The notes beneath the pieces are model-generated. The model saw only the letters and a list, made by a program, of their open reading frames with translations, made no database searches and had not been told where the DNA came from. This document shows, piece after piece, positions 1 to 7,479 of a stretch of DNA of 64,000 bases (its first letter is position 1; each line of letters opens with the position of its first letter). The position numbers and the translations under genes are program-made. Source of the stretch: Paenibacillus pabuli (GTDB lineage Bacteria > Bacillota > Bacilli > Paenibacillales > Paenibacillaceae); NCBI RefSeq assembly GCF_039831995.1, contig NZ_JBDOIO010000003.1, positions 2,046,001 through 2,110,000 of the forward strand, given 5' to 3'.

Positions 1-344
1 CCAGACTCATTTTCATTATTATTTACGGAAGAGTCTGCTGCCGAATCCGTGTCGGTAATGACGGCAGATACACGTAATTCTTTCCCTTCAGCGCAATTTC
101 GCCAAGATTGAATATCCTGAATGACAACGTCTGCCGTTTCTTTTACTTTGGATACGATCTGTGAGCTTTGCTCGCCGACCTTAACGGCCAATTCCTGACC
201 TTTTTCGGTGACCTGGCGCGCGCCTTCCGAAATGTCCTGACGCAGCTCACGGCCGGATTTTGGTGCCAGCAGCAACGCTGTTACAGAACCCACTACCGAA
301 CCGATCAATGCTCCCCACAACAAACCTTTGTTTGAATCCTTCAC
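1..344 (-). CDS. YtxH-domain protein, 3' part outside window
   Basis: A GTG start at 344 is preceded by GGGAGAG at a good distance. The frame stays open to the window edge, giving about 114 residues. The product begins VKDSNKGLLWGALIGSVVG, a glycine-rich hydrophobic segment followed by LLLAPKSGRELRQDI, which is the typical YtxH/gas-vesicle-GvpP-like N-terminus. A helical region with alternating charged residues follows, then an Asn/Ser/Glu-rich tail. YtxH proteins are small general-stress-associated proteins with one membrane segment; their biochemical role is unknown. An overlapping ATG frame read from 350 would give a basic protein without family resemblance and is rejected. The C-terminus is not visible. 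Confidence 0.75.
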   Translation of the reverse strand, partial: MKDSNKGLLWGALIGSVVGSVTALLLAPKSGRELRQDISEGARQVTEKGQELAVKVGEQSSQIVSKVKETADVVIQDIQSWRNCAEGKELRVSAVITDTDSAADSSVNNNENES

Positions 345-522
345 GTTGCATCTCTCCCTTTACCTTAATGAAGTACCGGATACCAAGCAACAACACCTTG
401 AGGCTTATTGATCCGGGCGAATGCCTACTCTGTTGATGCAGTATAAGCAGCAAGGGCTTGACCTGACACTCCAGATGGCAAAAACTTTTTAAGTCCCGTA
501 TTGCGCAGTAGAATGTCAGGTA

Positions 523-1488
523 TTATGAATGCCGAGAAGATTCGAGCTGCTGTGCTGCATGTGCATCCCCCGGGTCAAGATCAATGACATAACGGCCGGG
601 CGCAATTAGTGCAGCCTGATGCTCGCAGCGCCAGCGTCTTCCTCCAGAAGAGCCCAGCGTCTGTCCATCCTGGAGAACATCCCCCTGATCGAATATGTAA
701 TAGGCCGCCCCCAGCAATGTCTGGGCTACCGTATCCGGATCCAGTCCCGTAAAATGACACTGCACATCGGGAACACCGAGCGCGGACAATCCTACCGTAT
801 CCATCACTAGTTCACGCTGTTCTTCCGTTCCACCTGCCTGATACATGCGTACATTCATAGCTGCATACAGATGTTCCTCCCGCTTCTGTGACTGAATGTA
901 AGCTTCTGGCTCCACCAGCTTGTCACTGCCGTACCAGTACATCCCCTCACAAGGCAGAACTTCCATAACCGCCTGGAGCATATTCTGGAACAGTTCCAGA
1001 CGCTGTTTGCGCGGCATGGCTGCAGCGAACATATCATGAAGCCGGATGGAATACTGCGCCGACTTGACTGCCTCTCCTGCTTCCGGCCAGTGCCAGGCTT
1101 GCTGCACTGCCCCACCGAAGCGTGAACGATCCTTGATCTCGTTCACGGGAAGCATGCAGGTCTGTGCCGGTATATTCCCTTCCTCAAATGAAACCGGATG
1201 TTCCGTATGATAGAAAACAAGCATGTCACGGTTATGCTCTGGAGCATCGCTTTTCCCGTTCTGCGTCCCAGCTTCATCCGTCGTATTCTGTGAGGAATGT
1301 TGGTCATTGACCTGCTTCACAGCCAGACGGACTTGTCCGGTATAGCGGCTAAGTGCATTCTGCAACCGAATTCGATCTACTCTAGGTTGCTCTCGAAATA
1401 ATAGCTCCACCATATAAACAGGATGAAACCCCGAAGGAATTTCATTCGCTTCATTCTTTTCTATTTCATCTTGCCTTTCATTTGTCAT
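523..1488 (-). CDS. DUF4261 domain-containing protein
   Basis: A 321-residue soluble protein of unknown function. The C-terminal third (ALGVPDVQCHFTGLDPD, then LLGAAYYIFDQGDVLQDGQTL) resembles the DUF4261 family, whose members occur scattered in Firmicutes. The N-terminal half carries VYMVELLFREQPRVDRIRL and a low-complexity Gln/Asn/Thr stretch around residue 70. An ATG at 1503 overlaps the stop of the upstream gene, but GAGGGGA sits six bases before the ATG at 1488, so 1488 is taken as the start. It lies 11 bases downstream of the YutE-like gene and is probably cotranscribed and translationally linked with it. The family assignment rests on pattern memory, not a search. Confidence 0.65.
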   Translation of the reverse strand: MTNERQDEIEKNEANEIPSGFHPVYMVELLFREQPRVDRIRLQNALSRYTGQVRLAVKQVNDQHSSQNTTDEAGTQNGKSDAPEHNRDMLVFYHTEHPVSFEEGNIPAQTCMLPVNEIKDRSRFGGAVQQAWHWPEAGEAVKSAQYSIRLHDMFAAAMPRKQRLELFQNMLQAVMEVLPCEGMYWYGSDKLVEPEAYIQSQKREEHLYAAMNVRMYQAGGTEEQRELVMDTVGLSALGVPDVQCHFTGLDPDTVAQTLLGAAYYIFDQGDVLQDGQTLGSSGGRRWRCEHQAALIAPGRYVIDLDPGDAHAAQQLESSRHS

Positions 1489-1499
1489 GCTGGTTCCCC

Positions 1500-1970
1500 T
1501 CATTCCTTACTCTGTCCCTCAATCTGAGCTTGCTGAAATGGACCAAGTTCTTTTTCCACATAGACACTAACCTGCTCAGCAAACTGTTCCAGAATATGTG
1601 GCACCTCTACGCTTAGTGGGTGCAGTTCTCCCCGCTCCCAGCTAAAATAATCCTGTACCAACGGCTTGCGCAGCGAAACGAGACCCTTCAGCACCTCGTA
1701 CGTCGAAGCATCAAACACCTTCTCTTCGTGATTGATCTGAATGATATCATCATAGCTGCTGGCATCCCGCATAATGAAACCATCGATAAGATAGCTTCCC
1801 ACATCCGTTACAATCTCAATAGCCAGGTGAAGGCAGCGCTCCTGGACCAAACCCAGCATGAGACTGCCATCCCAATCCTGTGATACTCGGCGAAGCCCTT
1901 CGGCAACTTCCGGCACGGCAGCAAGTCTGCGGGCAATCTGTTCTCTGTTTACGTAATACAATGCGGTCAC
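1500..1970 (-). CDS. YutE/HepT-like DUF86 protein
   Basis: A 156-residue all-helical protein of the DUF86 (HepT-like) family, close in plan to Bacillus YutE. Landmarks are LHLAIEIVTDVGSYLIDGFIMRDASSYDDI in the middle and SLRKPLVQDYF near residue 105. HepT toxins carry an R-x4-6-H-x-Y RNase motif; here the His position is Gln (R-K-P-L-V-Q-D-Y), so classical HepT RNase activity is unlikely. No MntA-type nucleotidyltransferase antitoxin is adjacent, which also argues against a toxin-antitoxin pair. The YutE family itself appears to have this Gln as a rule. The function is unknown. Confidence 0.75.
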   Translation of the reverse strand: MTALYYVNREQIARRLAAVPEVAEGLRRVSQDWDGSLMLGLVQERCLHLAIEIVTDVGSYLIDGFIMRDASSYDDIIQINHEEKVFDASTYEVLKGLVSLRKPLVQDYFSWERGELHPLSVEVPHILEQFAEQVSVYVEKELGPFQQAQIEGQSKE

Positions 1971-1985
1971 TTCCCGTTCAGTGAA

Positions 1986-2096
1986 TTATCGGTTCCGTTT
2001 TCCTCTTCGCTTAAGCCAGAAAAGCATCACCGGGCAAGCAATCAAAAACACGATAAAAATATATAAAAATTCCATAACGTCTCTTAAATCGCTCAT
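1986..2096 (-). CDS. small single-pass membrane protein, 36 aa
   Basis: A short gene: the ATG at 2096 is preceded by a strong AAAGGAG site eight bases upstream. The product reads MSDLRDVMEFLYIFIVFLIA, then CPVMLFWLKRRGKRNR. It has one hydrophobic segment (residues 9-28) followed by a strongly basic tail, so N-out/C-in topology is expected. It ends 15 bases before the YutE-like gene and probably heads that operon. No family is recognised. Confidence 0.6.
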   Translation of the reverse strand: MSDLRDVMEFLYIFIVFLIACPVMLFWLKRRGKRNR

Positions 2097-2134
2097 GCCC
2101 AGTCTCCTTTAACACTGCAGAATGAAATAATTGA

Positions 2135-2422
2135 TTAGATCTCGTAATCCACTGCAATCGACTGTTCTCTGACCTCGTTCATATACTTGATGACTTCCTG
2201 ATGAAGCGGGTGGACCTGGTAGGCCTGCAGATCTTCCAGTGATGCAAATTCAGCCGTCAATGAGATGTCGAAAGATCTGTCAGAGCGAAGCACATCCACG
2301 CCAACTTCCAACGAAATCAGAACATCAATTTTGCCTTGCAAGTTGCGAAGAACGTCTGCAGCAGCCTCAATGGTTTCTGGAGAACGGTCTTTCATTTTAA
2401 AAAGAACAATATGTTTAATCAT
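2135..2422 (-). CDS. Dabb-family stress-responsive protein
   Basis: A 95-residue dimeric alpha/beta-barrel (Dabb) protein. It starts MIKHIVLFKMKDRSPE, contains the conserved SLEVGVDVLRSDRSFDISL strand-helix region, and has the late HPLHQEVIKYMNEVREQSIAVDYE motif with the family's HPxH signature. The length is typical of single-domain Dabb proteins. These small proteins are often stress-induced; a catalytic role is known only for a few. The gene stands alone and faces the same way as its neighbours. Confidence 0.85.
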   Translation of the reverse strand: MIKHIVLFKMKDRSPETIEAAADVLRNLQGKIDVLISLEVGVDVLRSDRSFDISLTAEFASLEDLQAYQVHPLHQEVIKYMNEVREQSIAVDYEI

Positions 2423-2546
2423 CGAACAAGCACCCCGTTTGCCTATATTAGTGGAAATGAATGAATTTTCGTGTAACCAAAATATATCATAACGTCACTT
2501 ATTGCGAAAGGATACTTGTAAACGTTCTCTAAACGATAAAAGAATG

Positions 2547-3056
2547 CTATGCTGAACTGTTCTTTTTTGCAGTATCATCATCCTGTGAGGGAGTTGTCTC
2601 TTCTGACGGGCTCTTCAAATCAGCTTCGGGTGCTTTAACTTGCGGTTTAGACCATTCCCGATCAGAAAGCTCCTCCTGTTTCTTCAGCACGGCAATGGCT
2701 TGTCTGATCTTATCAGGCAGCGGGAGACCAATCCTGGCATAGTTTTCTGTAATGGAAATCAACTCGTTAACCAAGTAGAAGTAGATGGCCCCTCCCTTGA
2801 TGATATCTGTTCCCATAAGCAGATCAATACGGTGAGCAAGAAGGATAACAGTCAGCATCAGCCCCTTGCGGGCAAGTCCCCAAAACCCGATGTTGCTATT
2901 TAACCCTGTACCCGACCTTACAGCTGCAGCGAGACCCGTAACATAGTCCACAGCCATCGCAATAACAAGCAAGCTCAGCAATTCATCCCACACGCCAAAA
3001 GCAAACGTTATGAAAGCTCCAGAAATTGCAGCAAAGGTATTTATGGCTGGACTCAC
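2547..3056 (-). CDS. phage-type holin (Cph1/TcdE-like) family protein
   Basis: A 169-residue membrane protein. Three hydrophobic segments lie in the first 110 residues (ISGAFITFAFGVWDELLSLLVIA, the GFWGLARKGLMLTVILLAH region, and IIKGGAIYFYLVNELISI). VDYVTGL and the Ser/Asn-Glu core NELISITENYARIGLPLPDKI are hallmarks of the phage_holin_4 family. The C-terminus is a charged, disordered tail rich in Glu, Ser and Lys. A GTG at 3056 follows GAGAGGAG by eight bases and is preferred over the upstream GTG at 3086. No endolysin or phage genes are adjacent, so this is a solitary chromosomal holin-like gene; a lysis role is not shown. Confidence 0.75.
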   Translation of the reverse strand: MSPAINTFAAISGAFITFAFGVWDELLSLLVIAMAVDYVTGLAAAVRSGTGLNSNIGFWGLARKGLMLTVILLAHRIDLLMGTDIIKGGAIYFYLVNELISITENYARIGLPLPDKIRQAIAVLKKQEELSDREWSKPQVKAPEADLKSPSEETTPSQDDDTAKKNSSA

Positions 3057-3504
3057 GTTTTTCACTCCTCTCGCTGAATTGATCACTATACAAGATATGT
3101 AAGAGTCATAGATTTTGACAGAGCAATCGCCCGGTTGAACTTGCGGATTTTATTTTCGGATTTATGCACATTATCGCGGGATAATGATCATGTCCTGCCC
3201 ATGCTATTGGTGGAATTTAGGTAATAATCCGCATCACATCAACTAAAATCAGAGAAAAGTAAAATAGTCCTATGCATAGTCTTAAAGACCTAATTTATTG
3301 TTGTCCATGTTCTCTTTGATCCCTGAAATTTAGTGAAACATTGTAATCTAGGAATATACTAGGAAGTGAATTGCGTATACCCTAGTCCATAATTCCCTCC
3401 TTCCACGTTCTCCCGGACTTGAGCCTAATCCAAACCAGTGCACCCGGCACTTGAAAGTACCCCGGTTCTTATTGTAGTATTTGGTTAAAAAAATCGGAGG
3501 AAAT
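3057..3504. other. intergenic region without recognised gene
   Basis: About 450 bases between divergently placed genes. It is AT-rich in the middle (3240-3400) and presumably holds the promoters of both flanking genes. No RNA fold or coding stretch with a ribosome binding site was recognised. Confidence 0.4.
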
Positions 3505-4101
3505 ATGCCTAATCAACCAGAACAACATTCCATCCAGGCGTGGTCTCTGATCAACCGTAAATACTTGGGAAAAGGCGTCCGTGTTAAACGATTCCGTAAA
3601 CCGACACGCTGTCAAATCCGAAACCGCGTTCTTCTAGCCGTGCTGATGGCCAATGATATCAAGTTGTCCCAGCTTGCCGAAGATCTATCCATCTCATCAC
3701 GCAGCGTGAGCGCGTGGGTGTATGAGGGGCGGATACCCGGCAGTACCAATTTGGACAAAGCGTGCCAATTGCTTGGCTACCCGCGCCACATCCTCTTTAA
3801 TGAAGAAGTGGTACGCAAAAGCCCGGTCATTTGTCAGCCCGAGCCTTCCCGTTTCATGAAGCGTACGGTGACCCGATCTCCGGTTAGCAACCGTATTCTG
3901 ACAGGCTTGTGTATGGTCCATGATTTGTCGGTGACAGATGTCAGCCACTGGATCGGGGTTCATCCCGGCACCTTCCGCAAATGGCTGCATCAGGGAACGC
4001 TGCCTTCTGCCGCGTTTCAGGAACAAGCGGAACAATTTTTCCGCATCCCGAAAACCATCTTGTTCGCAGATGTCATCCTGAAAGACCGTCGCAACAACTA
4101 A
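3505..4101 (+). CDS. tandem-HTH DNA-binding protein
   Basis: A 198-residue basic protein with two similar helix-turn-helix units. Unit 1 (about residues 49-112) runs NRVLLAVLMANDIKLSQLAE to HILFNEEVV. Unit 2 (about 127-190) runs NRILTGLCMVHDLSVTDVSH to TILFADVIL. The spacing matches within each unit: NR-[IV]-L at the start, a central helix pair with S-W-V-YEGRIPG or R-K-W-LHQGTLP, and a closing I-LF-[NA]-[ED]. This indicates an internal duplication. A basic arm (KGVRVKRFRKPTRCQIRNR) precedes unit 1. The start is fixed by CGGAGG eight bases before the ATG at 3505. The product is probably a transcription regulator; the target is unknown. Confidence 0.7.
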   Translation: MPNQPEQHSIQAWSLINRKYLGKGVRVKRFRKPTRCQIRNRVLLAVLMANDIKLSQLAEDLSISSRSVSAWVYEGRIPGSTNLDKACQLLGYPRHILFNEEVVRKSPVICQPEPSRFMKRTVTRSPVSNRILTGLCMVHDLSVTDVSHWIGVHPGTFRKWLHQGTLPSAAFQEQAEQFFRIPKTILFADVILKDRRNN

Positions 4102-4116
4102 ATAAGCGAACAGACA

Positions 4117-4157
4117 AAAGGCTCTGTTCTTCCCATACGGGAAGACAGAGTCTTTTT
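4117..4157 (+). terminator. Rho-independent terminator
   Basis: Stem GGCTCTGTTCTTCCC / GGGAAGACAGAGTC with a four-base loop, followed by TTTTT, directly after the tandem-HTH gene. Confidence 0.9.
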
Positions 4158-4318
4158 AAATGGAATCTATTCTGTATACCTGTTATGTGGATTTCCTTCA
4201 CTTCGCTCCGTCAACTTGTTCGAACCTATAATACATTATTGTATAAGTTGTACGTACAAAATAGTGCAAACCATGAAGCCATTCCGACATCTCTATCTGA
4301 TGGTCAGGCTGGTATCAA

Positions 4319-5467
4319 TTAACTTACGTTCAGCGTTTCATTAATATATTTGAGTCCGGTATATCGTTCTCTAAGTGTATGTGCCGTTGCAAATGCATGT
4401 TCCACCATTTCCGGTGTAACCCCAAGCTGTTCCGTTGTCGTCGGCCCACCCACCTGCTCGAGCCAAGCCGTAAGCTGTGACGCAACAGGCAATGTATTAT
4501 ACACATCAAAAACGGGTTCTCGGGCGAGACGTGCAAGTTCCTGGTATCGCTCTGTAAGAAGCGCGCAAGCTACGCCTACCTTGGCCCCATGCAGGACAGG
4601 TTTCCGGCCCGCTACCATCAAATCCATCTCCCAACGATGAGAAATATGATGCTCACCGCCGGATGCCGGACGGGAATGATCAATAATTAACATGGAGGCA
4701 CCGGAAATGATTAGCGCATCCATTAATGCGGTTATACCTTCAGATCTTCCTTCGGCAATGGCGTGCACGTTTTGGATACAGGCATTCAGCGCTTCTTCCG
4801 TCATCCGATAAGCTACCGGACAGAACGGTTCACCGCCCAGATCACGCGAGACAATCCAATCTGCCAGAGATGTATATTTGCCCAACATATCACCGAATCC
4901 CGCTGCCGTCATTGCTTGGGGAGCCTGCTCGATAATGTCAATATCCGCAAAGATGGCTTCAGGCGGAACAGCCTGAAACGTCTGCTTGATGCCGCTTACT
5001 ATGAGCGGAGCACCTGCAGAAGTGAATCCGTCAACTGATGCTGCTGTTGGAACAGACAGAAAAGGTTTGTTCATTTTGGCACACACAAATCTCACCAGAT
5101 CATGTATGGTCCCCGATCCCACTGCGATGATGGCCTGACTTATTTGTTTTACACCAAGCAGTACCTGCACAATCCCCGCTTCATCGGCAATAATATCTCC
5201 CGCACTGTTCTCCGGCATCCGGAATTCATCTGCTATGAGCCCCGCATCCCGTAACCTTTGTACCACTTCATATCCAGCCGCTGGACCTGTCTGGTCATCA
5301 TATACCACAGTAACCTGGTTGTACCCCTGTGCCAACAGGTACCCTGGCAATCTGCGGATTGCCCCATGCTCCAAAAAGACCTGCATTTGAACCAACCGAT
5401 GATCATGTCCACAGGTACACCGCTGTGCTTCCGCATTCCAAGCTGCAATGCGTTCGTTCATATTCAT
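4319..5467 (-). CDS. egsA: sn-glycerol-1-phosphate dehydrogenase (AraM/EgsA family)
   Basis: A 382-residue NAD(P)-dependent dehydrogenase that reduces dihydroxyacetone phosphate to sn-glycerol-1-phosphate. Bacillus AraM/EgsA is the bacterial counterpart of the archaeal enzyme. Visible motifs are the dinucleotide-binding AVGSGTIHDLVRF (about residue 115), SVPTAASVDGFTSAGAPLIV (about 145), and the metal-ligand region SRPASGGEHHISHRWEM (about 265). CTCGHDH near the N-terminus is a cluster seen in this subfamily. GGGAGG nine bases upstream of the ATG at 5467 sets the start. In Bacillus the product feeds heptaprenylglyceryl phosphate synthesis by PcrB; no pcrB is in this window. Confidence 0.88.
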   Translation of the reverse strand: MNMNERIAAWNAEAQRCTCGHDHRLVQMQVFLEHGAIRRLPGYLLAQGYNQVTVVYDDQTGPAAGYEVVQRLRDAGLIADEFRMPENSAGDIIADEAGIVQVLLGVKQISQAIIAVGSGTIHDLVRFVCAKMNKPFLSVPTAASVDGFTSAGAPLIVSGIKQTFQAVPPEAIFADIDIIEQAPQAMTAAGFGDMLGKYTSLADWIVSRDLGGEPFCPVAYRMTEEALNACIQNVHAIAEGRSEGITALMDALIISGASMLIIDHSRPASGGEHHISHRWEMDLMVAGRKPVLHGAKVGVACALLTERYQELARLAREPVFDVYNTLPVASQLTAWLEQVGGPTTTEQLGVTPEMVEHAFATAHTLRERYTGLKYINETLNVS

Positions 5468-5626
5468 GTGATCGTAACCTCCCGTTTCTGAGTTCATGCA
5501 TATTTGCACTGGAAAAACCACACAATGAGTATAGGAAAAACTTCAATGATTTTCCTGATCACACTTTACTTCTTGTACCCACATTTTGCAAATGTTTTGA
5601 CAAATTCTCTGAAGCAGGTGATTCAA

Positions 5627-5818
5627 ATGCAGCTCGGCAAAGACACAGGCCTATCTCTCGGTTTTCTCGCAGGAACGACCCTGGGCAGCGGAATTGCGTT
5701 TTTGTTCCAATTTCAAGCGTATGAAGTGATCAGCAGCGTTGCCTTTTTCGGTATTGTCGGTGCCTTGTCCGGATTAGGGACAGCGGTTTTTCTACGCCAG
5801 CGTCAGCGCCAGCACTAA
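5627..5818 (+). CDS. small two-segment membrane protein
   Basis: A 63-residue hydrophobic protein beginning MQLGKDTGLSLGFLAGTTLG. It has two membrane segments rich in Gly and Ala separated by FQAYEV, and ends in a basic RQRQRQH tail. AGGTG sits six bases before the ATG at 5627; a GTG at 5618 is an alternative. The frame is open further upstream to 5504, without a credible site. The gene is divergent from egsA. No family is recognised; the Gly-rich segments resemble YtxH/glycine-zipper proteins in style only. Confidence 0.5.
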   Translation: MQLGKDTGLSLGFLAGTTLGSGIAFLFQFQAYEVISSVAFFGIVGALSGLGTAVFLRQRQRQH

Positions 5819-5887
5819 CAGCCCAACCAAGAGAACAGTAAAAACCAAAGCTTTCTTCGTGGCTTTTAAATCCGTAAATAAAATAAG

Positions 5888-5930
5888 AAAAAGGTTCGAA
5901 GATTGCCAAAAGCAATCTTCGAACCTTTTT
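5888..5930 (-). terminator. strong bidirectional terminator after tRNA-Leu
   Basis: A perfect 19-bp stem (AAAAAGGTTCGAAGATTGC and its complement) with a five-base loop. It lies eight bases past the tRNA-Leu 3' end. T-runs on both strands allow it also to stop transcription from the 5627 gene. Confidence 0.93.
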
Positions 5931-5938
5931 CTCTTCGA

Positions 5939-6023
<85 letters not shown>

Positions 6024-6146
6024 ATAATATGTATCTTCTCATCCTTGATGAAAAGCATCCGGTTAAGCAATTTCTCGTTTCACCGTAATTTAGAGTATAC
6101 AGGCTCTGGAAGAAGAATGCAATACTTTTTTATGATCTATATTTAT

Positions 6147-6217
6147 AGGACATATGTCCTTTTAAAGAAATTAAAAACCTCCTATCGTTAGCTCTAAGCA
6201 GCTGTCCTCAAGGACAG
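6147..6217. promoter_or_regulatory. paired AGGACA palindromes upstream of SAHH-like operon
   Basis: A perfect 14-bp palindrome, AGGACATATGTCCT (6147-6160), and a 16-bp one, CTGTCCTCAAGGACAG (6202-6217), lie 94 and 38 bases before the start of the next gene. Both are built from the half-site AGGACA, in opposite relative order. They look like binding sites for one dimeric regulator; the second could also form an RNA hairpin in the leader. Confidence 0.4.
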
Positions 6218-6240
6218 ACCATCTATAGATAGAGAGGAAC

Positions 6241-7479
6241 ATGAGCAAGCCTATGAACGTGACACCTGAAATTATTGAAGAAGGCAAACGACATATTCAT
6301 TGGACAGAAATGCATATGCCCCTTCTCGCTGAACTAAAATCCCGATTGTCCAAAGAACACCCCTTCGCTGGCCTTACCATTGGAATCTGTATTCATGTAG
6401 AGCCCAAGACTGCCGTTCTATGCCGAACCCTACAGGCTGGCGGAGCCCATGTTGTATTAACAGGAAGCCCAGGTACAACCAAGGACGCAGTTGCTGCTGC
6501 ACTTATGTCAGAAGGCATTACCGTGTATGGACAACGTTCAGATGGACGCAGTCAGCATATGCACAATATTCATCGCGTGCTTGAACATCAGCCGCATCTT
6601 CTTATGGATAATGGAGCCGATCTGGCTCGTACTCTCATTCAGCACTTTGACTATAGCACGCTCATTGGCGGAACAGAAGAAACAACAACTGGAGCCAATC
6701 TGCTGCGTGAGGAAACAAGGGCGGAAATCACTTTCCCGATTATTGTCATTAATGATAGTCCCCTCAAGCGCATCATGGAAAATGAACATGGCGTGGGTCA
6801 GACCATTATTGAAGGATTCATGCGCACCACGAATCTGATTCTACCTACAAGACGCTTCGTCATCGTAGGATATGGTTCGTGCGGACGCGGGATTGCTAGA
6901 TATCTGCGCAACCTAGGCAGCCAGGTCATCGTGGTTGAAAAAGATCCTATTGCGGGGCTCGAAGCTGCCCTGGATGGATTTCGCGTAGCGAAGCTTGAAG
7001 AAACGTTCGCTTTTGCCCAGGTTTACATTACGGTTACAGGTCGCCCCAATGCCATCACAGTAAAACATTTCAGTCAGATGAACGATGGTACGATTCTTGC
7101 TAACGCTGGACATTTCTCCTGGGAAATGGACCTAGCCGGTCTTCGGCAGGAATCTGCACATACCGAACGTCTTACATCAGATATTGAACAGTTCACCCTA
7201 ACGAACGGCCGACGGCTCATGCTTCTTACCCAAGGTGAGATGCTTAATCTCGCAGGCGGAAGTGGAAATCCTGCCGAGACGATGGATCTGGGCTTGTCCC
7301 TTCAGGCCGCTTCCCTGCTCTATCTTGTCCAGCAGCGTCAGCATTTGGTGAATGGACCACAACCTGTTCCTCACCTCGTCAATTCGGAGATTGCAAGCCA
7401 GATGCTGTACCATTTGAGCGAGAAGCCTGTGTCATTAACGGAAATGGCTCTATCAACAATGAAGGAGAAACGGTTATGA
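6241..7479 (+). CDS. divergent S-adenosylhomocysteine hydrolase-family enzyme
   Basis: A 412-residue member of the adenosylhomocysteinase family. SAHH reversibly cleaves SAH to adenosine and homocysteine using tightly bound NAD. The NAD domain has VIVGYGSCGRGIARYL and VVEKDPIAGLEAALDGF. Substrate-domain marks are ICIHVEPKTAVL (catalytic His kept), GGTEETTTGANLL (Glu kept) and ANAGHF (His kept). Three usually fixed positions differ: DDG is DNG in HLLMDNGADL, the K-x3-D-N motif is K-R-I-M-E-N, and the purine-site GHP is GNP in LNLAGGSGNPAETMD. The C-terminus lacks the usual K..Y tail. It overlaps the next gene by four bases (ATGA). Family membership is firm; the substrate is uncertain and may not be SAH. 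Confidence 0.75.
   Translation: MSKPMNVTPEIIEEGKRHIHWTEMHMPLLAELKSRLSKEHPFAGLTIGICIHVEPKTAVLCRTLQAGGAHVVLTGSPGTTKDAVAAALMSEGITVYGQRSDGRSQHMHNIHRVLEHQPHLLMDNGADLARTLIQHFDYSTLIGGTEETTTGANLLREETRAEITFPIIVINDSPLKRIMENEHGVGQTIIEGFMRTTNLILPTRRFVIVGYGSCGRGIARYLRNLGSQVIVVEKDPIAGLEAALDGFRVAKLEETFAFAQVYITVTGRPNAITVKHFSQMNDGTILANAGHFSWEMDLAGLRQESAHTERLTSDIEQFTLTNGRRLMLLTQGEMLNLAGGSGNPAETMDLGLSLQAASLLYLVQQRQHLVNGPQPVPHLVNSEIASQMLYHLSEKPVSLTEMALSTMKEKRL

Noticed and set aside
1500..1970. HepT/MntA toxin-antitoxin system
   Set aside because: The catalytic His is Gln and no nucleotidyltransferase antitoxin gene is adjacent.
2547..3056. Prophage indicated by the holin gene
   Set aside because: No endolysin, structural, integrase or repressor genes nearby; solitary holin-like genes are common in Paenibacillus-like genomes.
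6061..6240. Riboswitch or T-box before the SAHH-like operon
   Set aside because: The region has short palindromes but no T-box sequence and no SAM/SAH riboswitch core that I can recognise.
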